Below are positions 46,401 to 59,700 of a stretch of DNA of 64,000 bases, piece by piece. Position 1 is the first letter of the stretch, and each line of letters opens with the position of its first letter. The stretch is taken from NCBI RefSeq assembly GCF_037893015.1, contig NC_133662.1, forward strand, positions 269,273,944-269,337,943. Reading direction: 5' to 3'. The notes beneath the pieces are model-generated. The model did no database searches. It worked only from the letters and a program-made list of their open reading frames with translations, and had not been told where the DNA came from. The translations under genes were made by a program, and so were the position numbers. Origin of the DNA: Macrotis lagotis. Its lineage: Eukaryota; Chordata; Mammalia; Peramelemorphia; Peramelidae.

Positions 46401-49400
46401 CCTGTTTCACTAGTGTTCCTGGACTTGTCCTTTGCTAGGGATGGGAGCCTCACTGCTGACCTGCTGAACCTCCCATTGGCTGCCCAAGTCTCTTGCCCGT
46501 GCTCAGTTAGATTCCCCTTTTACCACTTGAGACTGACCTTTTCTAAAGTTCCCTCCATGATATCTTGAATTGAGAACTTGTTTCACTCTGTATTTTTTTT
46601 TTTTTTTGAGTTCTTTGCATTAGGATCTGTTTAGAGGCTTCGTTAAAGTTGTTTCAGGAAAAGTTCCAGGAGCTTCCTAACTTTGCTAGCTCTACCATCT
46701 TGGAATTTGGCCTTAAACAAATTTTTTTGGGGGGTGGGGGGTTGCAAGGCAGTACGATTAAGTGATTTGCCCAGGGTCACATAGCTAGGTAATTATTAAG
46801 AGTATCTGAGGTTGGATTTGAACTCAGGTACTCCTGACTCTAGGACCAGTGCTCTATCCACTGCGCTACCTAACTGCCCCTCAAACAAAATTTTAAAATT
46901 TATTTATCATTTTATTTTGCCCTAGTTGCATGTATCTTGGCCTTGGAAAAAAAGATGAGCAATGTATATCCCTCTTTTCTTGACAGTGGTTGGGGAATCT
47001 GAGTACTGAACAATATTTGTCTGATGAGCACTGCTTCTAGTGTCAGACTCAGATAATATGATGGTTAGTTTGTTTAACTGTGTCTCGCCTTTTGTAGTTA
47101 CATGCCTTAGGGAGAATGAAAATGAAAGTAATGCAAAACCAAAAATTACCTTTACAAATTTCAAGTTCAAGAACAAAAAGTAGAAAATACAAAGATGCTG
47201 AATGTGGTTGGTAAATATAACTAAAAATGAAATCGCTTTTTTCTTTCATTTAGCATTTTATTTTTCCCCAGTTACACATAAAGAAATTATGTCTTAAGAA
47301 ACAGAGATCCCAAAGGTAAAGAAAAAAGACTGGAGCAGAATATTTTATGCTTGAAGTGTAGTGAAAAAAGCAGGGACTGAACATGTATGCACCATGCACT
47401 TTAACATCCAAAGTCTTAGAGAAGCTAAATGAGTTCCAGAAAGACATAGACAGCAAAACTCTATTAGTGGGTACCTCAACTTCCCTCTCTCAGAATTAGA
47501 TAAATTTAGCCATAAACTAAACAAGGAGGTCATTAAGGAGATGAATAGAATATTAGAAAATGAGATATGAGAACGTTAGACATGAGATACTGGAAAAATT
47601 GAATGGGGATAGAAAGGAATATACCTTTTTCTCAAAGTACATGGCACATACACAAAAACTGACCATGAACTGAGGCATAAAAACCACAACCAAATGCAGA
47701 AACGCAGAAATATTGAATGCATCCTTTTCAGATCATGATGCAATAAAAATCACATGTAATAAAGGCCTATGGAAAGATAGACAAAAAACTAAGTAACCTA
47801 ATTTTAAAGAATGAGTGGATCAAACAACAAATCATAGAAATAATAGTTTTGTCCAAGACAATGACATTAATAATATAACAAAACTTGTGAGACATAGTCA
47901 AAGCAGTTATTAGGAGAAATTTCATATCTCTAAATGCTTACATAATTGAAAATGGGAAGTCAATAAATTGGGCATGAAACTGAAAGAGCTAGAAATAAAA
48001 GCAAATTAAAAATCTGCAACTAAATACCAATTTAAAAATTCTGAAAAATCAAAGGAAAAACTAATAAAACTGAAAGAAAACAATTGAACTGATATATAAA
48101 ACTAAGAGTTTTATAAAAAAATAAAATATATAAAGTTTTGGTTAATATGATTTAAAAAAAGAAAAGTGAAAACCAAATTATCAATATCAAAAATGAAAAG
48201 AATGAACTCAACACTAATGAGAAGGAAATTAATATTTCAGAGCTATTTTGCCCAATTGTATGTCAACACAGCTGACAATATAAGTGAAATGGATAAATAT
48301 TTACAAAAATATTAACTGTGTAGAATAACAGAGGGAATAAAATATGCAAATAACCCCATTTCAGAAAAAGAAATTGAAGAAGAAATCTCCCAGAACAGAT
48401 GAATTTACAAGTGGATTCTATTAAACATTTAAAAATTTCAATTTCAATTTAAAATTTATTTCAATTCTATATAAACTATTTGAAAAAATTAGGTGTTCTG
48501 ACAAATCTCTTTTATGACACCAACATGATGCTGATACTTAAACTAGGAAGAGCCAAAACAGAAATAAAATGATAGACCAATCTCCCTAAAGAATATTGAT
48601 GTAAAAATTTTAAATAAAATATAGCAGAGAGATTATGCAAGTTAATACTGGGATAATATACCATGTGATCAGATGTAGGTATGTAGGAATGGTTCAATAT
48701 TAGGAAAACAATCTGAATAATTCATCATATAAATTACAAAATTAAGAGAAATTTTATTGCCTCAACAGATGCTAGAAAAACCTTTGGTAAAATACAGTAC
48801 CCATTCCTATTAAAAACCAAAAAGAACATAGGAATAAATGGAGTTTTCCTTAAAATGAGCAGTATCTAATCTAAGATCATTGGCAAGCTTTATATTTAAT
48901 GGGAATGCACTAGCAACACTTCTAATAAGATCAGGGGTAAGGCAAGGATACCTCTTGTCACTGCTATTATTTAATTTCTTTTAGAAATGTTAACTTTAGC
49001 AATAAAAAAAGAAAAAAGAAATTAAAGGATTTAGAATAGGCAAATGAGGGGGAAAAGTTCACTCTTTGAAAATGATAGTATACTTAGAGAACTCTAGAAA
49101 ACTCAACTTAAAAAACTACTTGAAGCAATCAACAACTTTAACAAAGTAGCCAGATATAAAATAAACCCATAGAAAAAACAAATTATATCTATGAACAACA
49201 AAGGTAAAGAGCTACAGATAGAAAAATTCCATTTAAAGTAATTGTAGAAAACATAAAATACTTGGGAATCTACTCCCAAGACAAACCCAGAAACTATATG
49301 AACACAATTACAATACACTCTTCACACAAATTGATCTAATCAATTGAAAAGATGTTGATTGCTCATTACTAATGTAATAAAAATGACAATTATACCTAAA

Positions 49401-52400
49401 TTAAATTAATTATTCAGGGCCATACCAATCAAACTAGCAAAAACTATTTTATACGACTAGAAAAAACAGTAACAGAATTCATCTGGAGCAACAAAAGGTG
49501 AAGAATATCACGGGTATTAATGAAAAAAAAATGCAAAGGAAGGTGGCCTGATTGTACCGATCTAAAACTATCTTATAAATCATCAGTCATCAAAACTGTC
49601 TGGTACTGGCTAAGAAATACAAGTGGATCAGGGGAATAGATTAAGTATAAAAGAAACAATCGTAAATGACTATATGTGTCATTTTTGACAAACCCAAAGG
49701 TTTTTTTATAAACCCAAAGATACTAGCTTCTGGGAAAAGAACTCACTATAGGACAAAAACTACTGGGGAAAACTGGAAAATAGTATGATAGAAACTAGGC
49801 TTAGACCTACATCTCATAACGTATATACCAAGATAAAGCGTGAAATAGGTACAGAATTTCGATATAAAGGATGATATTATAGGCCAGTTAGGATCTATGG
49901 AGAGGGCAGAAGTTTATGACTAAACAAGATAGAGAACATTATAAAATGAAAAATGGTTGATTTTGACTACATTAAATTAAAAGGTTTTGCACAAAATCAA
50001 TGCAGCCAAAATTAGAAGGAATGCAGACAGCTGGGAAACAATTTTCTCAGCTAGTGTTTGTGATAAAGGATTCATTTCTTAAATACATAGAGAACTGAGT
50101 CAAATATATAAGAATTCAAGTCACTCTCCAATTGATAGTCAAAGGATATAAATGCAGTTTTCAGATGTTTTCAAATAATTATCAATTAGAGAAATGCAAA
50201 TTAAAACAACTCTGAGGTACCACTTCATATCTATCAGATTGGCTAAGATGGCAAAAAAGGTAAATGACCAGAGTTGGAGAATGTAGAAAACTGGAATGCT
50301 AATACACTGTTGGTGGAGTTGTGAAATGATCCAATCATTCTGGAGAGCAATATGGAACTCTGCCTAAAGAGCAATCAAACTGTGCCTACCATTTGATCAC
50401 AGCATTACAACTATAAGGTATGTATCCCCAAGAGATCAGAAGAAAGAAAGAGTAAAAAACTCATATGTACAAAAATATTTATAGCAACTCATTCTGTAGT
50501 GGCAAAGAATTAGAAATTGACGGGCTGCCTGTCAATTGGGGTATGATGGAAGAAGTTGTGGTATATGAATGGGATGGAATACTATTGTTCTGTAAGAAAT
50601 CATGAAGGGTAGGACTTCAGACAGGTTTGGAAAGAGTCACCTGAACTGATGCTGAGTGAAGTGAGCAGAACCGAAAGAATATTATACATAGTAACAGCAA
50701 CATTTTGAGATATCTATTACTGATGGACTCCGCTCCTCTCAGAAGTTCAGTGGTCAGACACAACCCTGAAGCACCTGGTATGGGAAATGCTATCCACATT
50801 CAGAGAAGGAACTGTTAAGTATGAATGCAGACCAAGCATCCTCTGTTCACTTTTTAAAACTATTATGTCTTTTCTTTCTTTCTCAAGTTCCACCCCCCCC
50901 ATTCAAATTCCTCTTTTACATCAAGACTGAAAATATTTTAGACACGACTGTCCAAGTACAACTTCTACCAGATTGTTAGCTGCCATGGGGAGCAAGAGGG
51001 AAGAGATGTGGAATTCAAAAGCTTGTAAATGGATGAATATTGAAATCTATCTTTGCATGTGATTAAAATTTTTTTTTTAAGTGAAAAGTTATTTGCTTGG
51101 ACTGTTGATTACATCTTTTTCTCCTTTTACCAAATGTAAAGTCAGCTGTACTCTTGTATGAAAAGATTTGAATCACAAAATTACATAATATAAAATACCA
51201 AGGCTATATACTCTTAATCTAAATAACCTAATTCATCTCCTAGCTAGAGGTTTTATGGTTTCACTGTCTTCTATGGCATTAAATTGCATAGAGACGTTTA
51301 TATAACTTATTTATGTAAAACATCCAATTTAACCTACTTCCAATAGAAGAATAGACAGGCCAGTGGGACTGTTATGTCCCTTGCTGCTTATATGTTCCCA
51401 AAGACAAATGTGGCCAGCCATCATTGTTTTTAAAATCAGTTGCAAAATGAGTGTTTCTTTTTATTGTTTTCTAATATCTCCCTTTCTCTTTTCTTTAAGA
51501 TTGAACTTGCCAATCGAGTATCTAAGTCATTGACAGCAAAAGGATCAAGATGGCGATCCAAAAATTCAGCAGAAGGTACTTTGGAAGCTCTAGTCTTTAA
51601 AAATGTCTGCAGTGTGCAGCATTTGGTGGGGGGTTCCATTCTTTTCTGAGGATTATCATAGGGTATGGTTATAATGAGAAAGGAGCTTTCTATCCTTGAG
51701 CAACAAGAATGTTGTTGGAGAGATCTCCAGAGGATGTTTTCTTGGTAGGAATCTATTCCAGTGTGGTGTGATGTGGGTGAGTCAAGGAATGAATGGCAAC
51801 CTATGAAGGAAGTCTTCATTCAAGATACATATCTCTTACCAAACATAGATGCATATGTTTGCATGTTTACTTGAGCACCTGTTTTACTGGGCACGTGGAT
51901 TTGGAAGTAAATGTCCTCCAAATGGACATTCATGGTGGTTTTTTGAGCAGTCTTTAAAGAGGCTTCAGGACACACTTGATTCCACTCCAGGATTGATCAT
52001 CAAAGAATAACACTGATGTGATCTGGCTAAGTAGAGGTCTAATTATGATATATCCCAAACTAGAAACATTCTCTGAATGTATTATGGGAAATTTTCATTG
52101 GACATTTGCAAGTCAGAACGGGCTTCACGGAGTTTAGGGTCTTGTGTTCTAACTCGTGTTGGGCTATTTCATTGATGACCAAAGGTTTGGCTTCCCTCCT
52201 GCTTCTCAGAGAAGGTGATCTCCAAGTTTGTGTCTCCAAGCTCAGGGCCTCTCCTTTGCTTCCCGGAAAACTTCTCTTTTTATTGTCCTTTGCCTAAGGT
52301 TCTTCTCTTTAATGTGAAGGATAACAGACCAATTTTGAGGTTTTCAAAATAGTTGAGAATTCAGACTCACTACAGGTTTCTCATGTGTCTCTCTCCATAT

Positions 52401-55400
52401 GCCATGTTTTAGAGGCTGCCAGCCATTCCCTCAGAGCTCACTACCTCATTCTTGTACATTCTTTTCCTTCCTGCACCAAACCAGCCTCCTCTGTGCTGCC
52501 TGTAGATGACGTCCCTCTGGGGTCTTTTCCCAGGCTGTCCCATGGGCCTGAATCCCCCACTTGCAAGTGACCTCTTTCTAGGAAGTTCTTGGGGATGTAC
52601 TTGTGCATTTTGTATTTACTTTTCTATGTCCTTGTTATTCTCTCCCCATCCTCCTAGTGTGGACAGGGGTGCTTGTTTTGGTCTAGTTCTGCCTAGGTCC
52701 TGGTACATGGTAGGTGTGTTTGGTCTTATTATATTAGAGATGCCTATGTCAGGTAGAGTCCTTCTAAAATCAATTTTCCACTAACCTGAGCAGGGATGGG
52801 GCTTCCCTTCTCTTTGCTCTTCCCACAGGACAAGCTCAGGAATGATTTAGAATTCTACGACTCCCAATAAGAATAAGCTTTAAATTAACTTTAGTATTGG
52901 AATTGTATATCACTTGTAACTTGTACAGAAGGATGTTTTGTGTTTAGATGAAAATACCCATTTTGTCAGTGCCTCAGATGTGCCAATCATGTGGTCATGT
53001 TTTGGATGTGGAGCCCTTCCTGCCTTCACTTTAGAAATGGGATCTGTGAGCTGAAATGAGGAGTGAAGGGATTTGTCCAATATCTGGCCACCAGGACTTC
53101 AGTCGATAAACTCCTGATTCTCTGAATGGTGATTTACTGGGTACATATTTCTCCTTGACTGCAGTGTAGCGGGAGAACCAGCTCTAGCTCTTCATCCTTG
53201 CCAGACTTTGCTGGGTCTCTGGGAATTTCCGAGAGAGGGAGGGAATGGAATTGCAAGGACAGAAGAAAAGCTTGGAATCAGTCAAATAGCAAGCATTTCT
53301 TAGGCCCTTACTGATGATGAGGATGTTGGTGACACAAACACAATGCTCAGGGGACTTTGGAAGGGAAAAACACAGATTAATTTTTTTTCTGGAGAGACAA
53401 TAAGTGGCTTGAGGACAGGTTGAAAAACTAAGGTCTGGGGAAGAATGAGGAAAATAGAGAAAGGAAAACAGCCCTAAGAGATGGCTGGGCTCAGGCTCCA
53501 GTGAGTGGGTCCAGCCTCAGGGAATTTAGGCCAAACTTTTCTAGTTTTTGTCCACTTCCTGTGAGGGGGAAGAGTCAGGGAAGAACAGGTAAAAGTGGGG
53601 GTCAGGTACCCTTTTTGGAAAACTGAGAGACAGGAAGTTGGAGGAGGGGTAGAGGATGAGCTGAGGTTGTTCTTACTTTGATGAATTTACATTTAACAAT
53701 GAAGTTACATTGAACACCAGGAGGGAATCTATATCTGATTAGGGCCCATGCTACCCAGGGGTCCTCAGAAAACCTCAGACAGTCACAAATAACATTTTCT
53801 TAATGTTAAAAAAAATCAGACTGATATTTCTCCTTCAACATTACTATGTACTACAGCTGACCTGGGCTAGCCACTGGGCCTGTAAAGAAAAATGAGAAAC
53901 CTTGGTCTTTGCCCTTGAGGAGCTTTTATCTTAAGGGAGCCAAGAAACAAATTCACAAAGATGAATCTTCGATGGACTAAATGCACACCAAGTTCATTGG
54001 GGAGGAAGGGATTTATTGGGGGACTCTGAGAGGGGTGGCAAAGGTGAGAGAACCAGGAGGAAGGATGCTGGGGGGCTGGGGCACAAGGGTCCTGGGACAC
54101 ATGACAACTGTTTCCTTCTGGGGCCATAGATGACCTGAACAGCCTTGGAAAGGCCCCAGTATCATTGCCTTGTCTTGAATTAATCTGGCCAGGGCAGCCC
54201 TCAGGGATGAGTCCCGCTCCTCACACACTCCAGTGGCTTCTCTACAGATGTGCAGTGCACCTGAGACTGCAGGACAGGATGTGGGAGAAGTCCTATGGAG
54301 TCTGAAGCATTTTGGGGACATTGTCTTGGCAGTGTGGGGAGTGGGCTACCTCTAGGAGCACTGGTATTACAGTTGTGTGTCTGTATATTGGATGTGTGCC
54401 TTGACTGGTATGAGAGCAGCCCAGGGTCATGGCTGGAGAATTGGTCCATGGTAGAAAGATGAGGTTTAACACCTGCCTCTGACTGCAGCTGATGAGTGAC
54501 CCTGGTCCCCACCCTGCATTGCTAAAGGAAGGAATCCCCCAAGGAACTCACTCCTGAAGAGATCACAGGTCTTCTCTGAGAAAACAACTCAGGAAGAAAG
54601 GAATGCAGAACCACTGAAATTAGTCTTTCCCCTTGAAACCCTCCTTCCCTCCCCCCACACACTTTCTCTTTTATTTAGTGAAAGCCAAGGAGTCTACAGT
54701 GCTCTAGTGAGGGGCCAGCTGCATGGGTGATGGTGCAGCACAAAGCCATAGCTTGGCCTGGCAGAGGGCCCTAAGCAGGGGCACCTGGTGGGTGTTGTAT
54801 GTCTGTCTGCTCATGGTCACAGTAGGGTTCGGCAATGCCTTCCTGGGGGATTGTCCATCCTACCAGCATAAGATTCCTCTTCTGCCCAGCATCACTTTTT
54901 AGTCAGCATCACTCACCAAATTGCCGGTTTTTTTTGTCTTTATTTAGATATTAGATGAGTAAGTCAGTCATTTGAAAAACTTAAGCCACATTTTAAATAT
55001 TTTATGTATGTGAAATATTTTATGTCAGGAAGAAGGGAGGAGATTATTGTCTCATCTAAGACTATTTCAGACCCAACAATGACTGGGCTGATTAAAGAGC
55101 TGGAGCAGCAAACACCATCGCCCAAGATAGGTAAGGAGATTTCACCACTCAGCACAGACTTTAGCCCTTTTAGAATTTCCCTGGTCACAGTCATGCACTC
55201 TCTGTCTGGAGGCCATTGCTTCAGGAATTAAAAAATCATAGTGAATCTTTAAGGGCCTTCCTTCTTAAGTACCTGCTGCCTTGCAAGTGTGAGCCTTGCC
55301 AGCTTGTCCATTTGGTATCTGACCATCTTTGGAAGAGCAGGTGGGTCATGGGCACAACCAGAGAGCCCCCATACCTTGTCTCTAGTGGGACATTAAACAG

Positions 55401-56683
55401 GAAAGAGTTAAAAATGGGTGATGTTCACAGGTATGCTCGGGAAAAGTGACTTCAGTGACCCCAGGTAGGGCAGGACCTGGGACTCAGTGTATACAGGTGA
55501 GTGAGCAATGCCAAGGGAGATAGACAACTGGTGGGCTTTAGAAGTCAATCCCCGTGCTTCATTCTTTATTGATGACAAGATCTGTGACTCTGGAAACAGA
55601 AGCCTTGTCTCCCCTCTCCCTTCCCTGCTCCACATCAGTGAACCTGCTTCTTTTTCTTTGAGATTCCCCATGATTTGGAGCTTAGGATCCCTCCCAACAG
55701 CCCCATAACCTTTGGATAAGCTTGTCATGATATTGAATTTAAGACAATTGTATTATACATTTTACCCATCATTCCCAGAGTTTTTCTCTGGAGCCAAAAA
55801 GAACCAGGTTATTCCCTTTTCCACCCAACAGCTCTTCAAAGGCTTGGAGGAGCCTTTATGACTCCCTAGGTTGTTAGTACCTAAAATAAATGAGAAATTC
55901 CCCCATACACACCTTTGCTTTGCAGTTTAAAATAAAGTCTAGTGTTTTTGATGCTTCTGAGAAAAATTTCTCAACCCTTTCCTACTGATTTTCAGATCCT
56001 TACTTAAAAGGATCTCTGTTTGCCTGCCGGCTGCCTCCTGCACCATGGTTGGTAGAGCATGTATTCTTTCAAAGTTATTCTTTCAAAAGTTCTTTTATTT
56101 TAGTGGCATAACTGGTTCTGATACTTGTAATTCTTGTGAGTTAAACAACTACCCACAAACAAATGTGGCATTGTACAAAAAAACCCTCCTTTGGCTTTTG
56201 GGGTGATTTCTGTCCTTTGACGAGAATTTTTCTTGTGATGATAACCTCATCTTTGTTAGAAGGTTCAGGTTTCCCATTCCTGGGAACATCGAGACAAATT
56301 GTCAAACATTGTCTTGTATAATCAGCATTCAGAGACTGGCCACATTAAAGGGCTGGAGACAGAATACTTGTGTTTAAAACAGAAACAAGTTCATGATTCA
56401 TACTTACAGGGAACTGAGCCTCACTTAGGACATATCTGAGCTGACCTCCAACCCAAGAAGTGAGCTGTGCCTGGGTGAGGCAGGCTGAAGTTGCTTTTGC
56501 ATTTTTAAAAATATTTTTATAAATTTCACTAAATATTTCTCAATTATATATGAAAAAAATTTTAATATTCTTTATCAAAGAATTTTAAAATTCTCAACTC
56601 TGAGAAAATAAACAATATCTCTATTATATATTTGAAGTTGTGCAAAATATTTCCTTATTAGTCATGTTGCAAAAGAAAATGTG

Positions 56684-56732
<49 letters not shown>

Positions 56733-59700
56733 TAGAATAAAGTTTAAAAAGTATTTTTCAACCAGGACTCAGACTTCATCAGTTCTCCTTTTGGAAATGG
56801 ATAACTTAGATCCTTATCTTGATCAAAATGTCTAAGTCTTTCACAATTGAACATTGTTATGATATTACCATTATTGTGTACATTGTTCTCCTGTTCTTTT
56901 TTCTTTGCATCAATTCATATAGGTCTTCCCATATTTTTCTGATACCATACTTTTCATCATTTCTTATAGCACACTAGCAATGGATAGAGTGCTAAACCTG
57001 AAGTTAAGAAGACTAATCTCCCTTTAATTTAAATTTGGCCTCAGTCACTTACTATTTGACTCTGGGCAAGTCACTTCACCTATCTGCCTCAGTTTCTTCA
57101 TCTGTAAATTGAACTAGGGAAGGAAATGACAAACCAGTCTAGTATCTCTGCCAAGAAAATCCTAAATTGGGGTCAGGAATAGTTAGACATGACTGAAATG
57201 ACTGAACATTCCATCACAATCACATATCCCAGTTTTTTAGCCAATCCTCAACAGTTGAGGAATTTTCCAATTTCGGTTTCCAATTCTTTGCCATCACAAA
57301 AAAAAGAGTGATAAATATTTTTATACAACTCCATCCTTTTCTCTTTACTTTGATTTCTTTGGGATACAGATCTAAGGATGTTCTTTTGAATTCTTTTAAC
57401 ATTTTCAAATTGTTAGATTTTTCAATTGAATTTTTTCCTTCCAATCTCCAAACCATAAAAAGAAACCCTGCATCACATGAGCATGCTCCACATCAGTCAC
57501 ATTCCAAAATGCATTTCTCATCTTTGATGACCATGGGCAACATTCTCTTTTAACTGTCCTCTGGAATCACGGTTAATCTTCACTAAGTAAATAGTGATGA
57601 TGAAGATAATGATGATTCAAGGAGAGCTTTGTAGACTTTTCAGAATTGTTCTTTTTAATAATATTTGTAGGACTGTATTGATTGTCCTTCTGTTTCTGCT
57701 CACTTCACTAAGATAATATATTAATCCAGATCTTTCCACATCTGAAACCATTCTTTTCCTCATTTCACCGAGCACAGTATACTTCATGATATTCTTGTGC
57801 TACAATTTGTCCCACCTTTCTCCAGGTGATAGGCAGTTTCCAGTTTTGGTTTGGTTTTTGCCACCACAAAAAGTGCTCTTTAAATATTTTGGTACATATA
57901 AGACCTTTTCCTTTTTATATGATAAATACTTTTGGGGTATAGTCCTGGCACTGGGTTCTGTTGGAACAGGAGAAGACCAAGATCTCTGATAGACCTTGAA
58001 TATAGACTAGAATAAAAGGCAAGTACATCAAGGGTTTGTTTTTCCTGACAGTGAGTTTTCCAGTTAGGGGAAAAAAAAGTATTTCATCTTCCAATGAAAA
58101 AAGAAGTGAGAAAATAAAAGTGTATGGTCTAATTAATTCCTGCCCTATGCCTTAAAACTGTTCCCTAATAATTGCTTTCTTAACTGACTTGATAATTATG
58201 TTGATAGTGTTGTTTTAATTTGAAAAATAGCTCTTTGCTGTCACCAGTTTCTTTTAGGTAAATACTGTTTGTCATTAACTTTAAAACTTGCCTTTCTGAT
58301 ATTTGCAACATTTCACATATAACTCAGTTTTCTTGTTGCAAATTATTTCTTTGAAATATTTTAAACATTACATAAAAACTGCTTTCAGGAGGAAAAAATT
58401 ATTAGGAACCTATGTCTCTGTCTTTACTTTGGAGTCTCTACAAGTTATTTATGAAACAGTGAGCTGTTTGCTGCCATGAGCCCATTCAATCTGCCTAGTA
58501 CTAAGCTGTACCAGTTCTTCTCCTTACCTACCCTATCCACAGAGCTGCCTATTTACTCTCTGCCCTTCCCGCAAGGCTTCTTGGGGAGGAGAGAGGGAAC
58601 AAATGGAGTTGGGGCTGGAGGGAGCCGCTTTTGACTGGTTAGCAGAGGCTAAGGTGGTGATGGGCCCCTCCATTGGTCATCAAGGAGCTCTCCATCACAT
58701 CCAACCCTGTGCACATTTCTAAGCCATCTTTCCCTGCCACTTTGATAAAGGACTAGCCAAGACCAGAGCATTTGCATTGATTGAATCGCAGATTACAGCC
58801 TTAATTGCCTGTTCTAAACTATTTTATGTCAGGAAGAAAGGAAGCTAATAATAATTCAGCTAGTGTTTCAGAAGGCAGCCCAGCTAGTGTGTGGCATGAA
58901 AACTCTGAGCCCGAGCCGCCCACCAAGTCCAAAGGTAAGCATTCCACCAGACCACCTCTTTTCATGAATGACTAGAGGCGAGCGTCCTAACTTGGTCTCC
59001 AGGAGCCTCTTGCCATGGGAGGGGCCTCTTCTGAAGAGGTCCTCTCCTGATGCCAAACTTAGTGCTCTGGGGTGTGAGGATGAGGAAGCTCCTCCACAGA
59101 ATGGGGAGTGACTCCTTTGTTCAAAGGCATTTCTGATCTGAGAGCATCCTCACCTCAAGGCCAGCTCTTGCCTGGCAGTGCCATCTCTTTAGATCTCCAC
59201 ACACAATGGTGCATGGCTCCTCTTTGGCAGTACTTTTTTTTCCCATTGTGGCCTTTGTTGCCTACTTCAAGACAAGAGCTACTCGACTAGATGGGGCTCA
59301 TCTTTCAGCTCCTCACAGATTATTAACCAGAAGAGTTTTCTTCTCTATTGTAACTAGAACTCTGCTTGAGTATGTGAGAGCTAGGGTCTGAGCTGAGCTG
59401 ATGTAAGAGAGCCCCAGCCTCACAGGAGGTTATCAGGATTTTGACTGTTCAAAATTGTAAATTCTCAAAAATTTTATTTTCAGATGATGCATTATTCCTT
59501 CATAATGGAGCTACATCCTCTCTCTTTAGATAATAGCTATGAATGAAAATGAACAGCCCCACAAATTTTCATCCACTGGAAAGAAGAAAAATGTCCATGG
59601 GATACAGTTTCAGATACCACTGGGGTGATTGTTAACGCTGGAACTGTTCACTAGAACTTTAGTTAATGTAAAGGTTACTCAGGGAAGGTTTCCCCCCATT

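Larger units (their letters stand above)
39610..51499 (+). other. TRAF3IP1 intron 6
   Basis: 11,890 nt, repeat-filled: L1 3' end (-) at 39930-40290 split by a SINE, L2 (+) at 40730-41515, an unidentified block at 41640-43390, L1 (-) at 43400-46720, a SINE at 46715-46880, and L1 (+) at 47300-51085. No additional exon found. Confidence 0.7.
55131..58832 (+). other. TRAF3IP1 intron 8
   Basis: 3,702 nt. Unique to about 56490, then an antisense L1 3' end (56500-57430) with a (CA)n tract and an inserted SINE, and a second antisense L1 3' fragment (57590-57960). The last 850 nt are unique. Confidence 0.65.

Noticed and set aside
47300-51085. Possible active L1
   Set aside because: 5'-truncated, with frequent stops and no long ORF2 frame.
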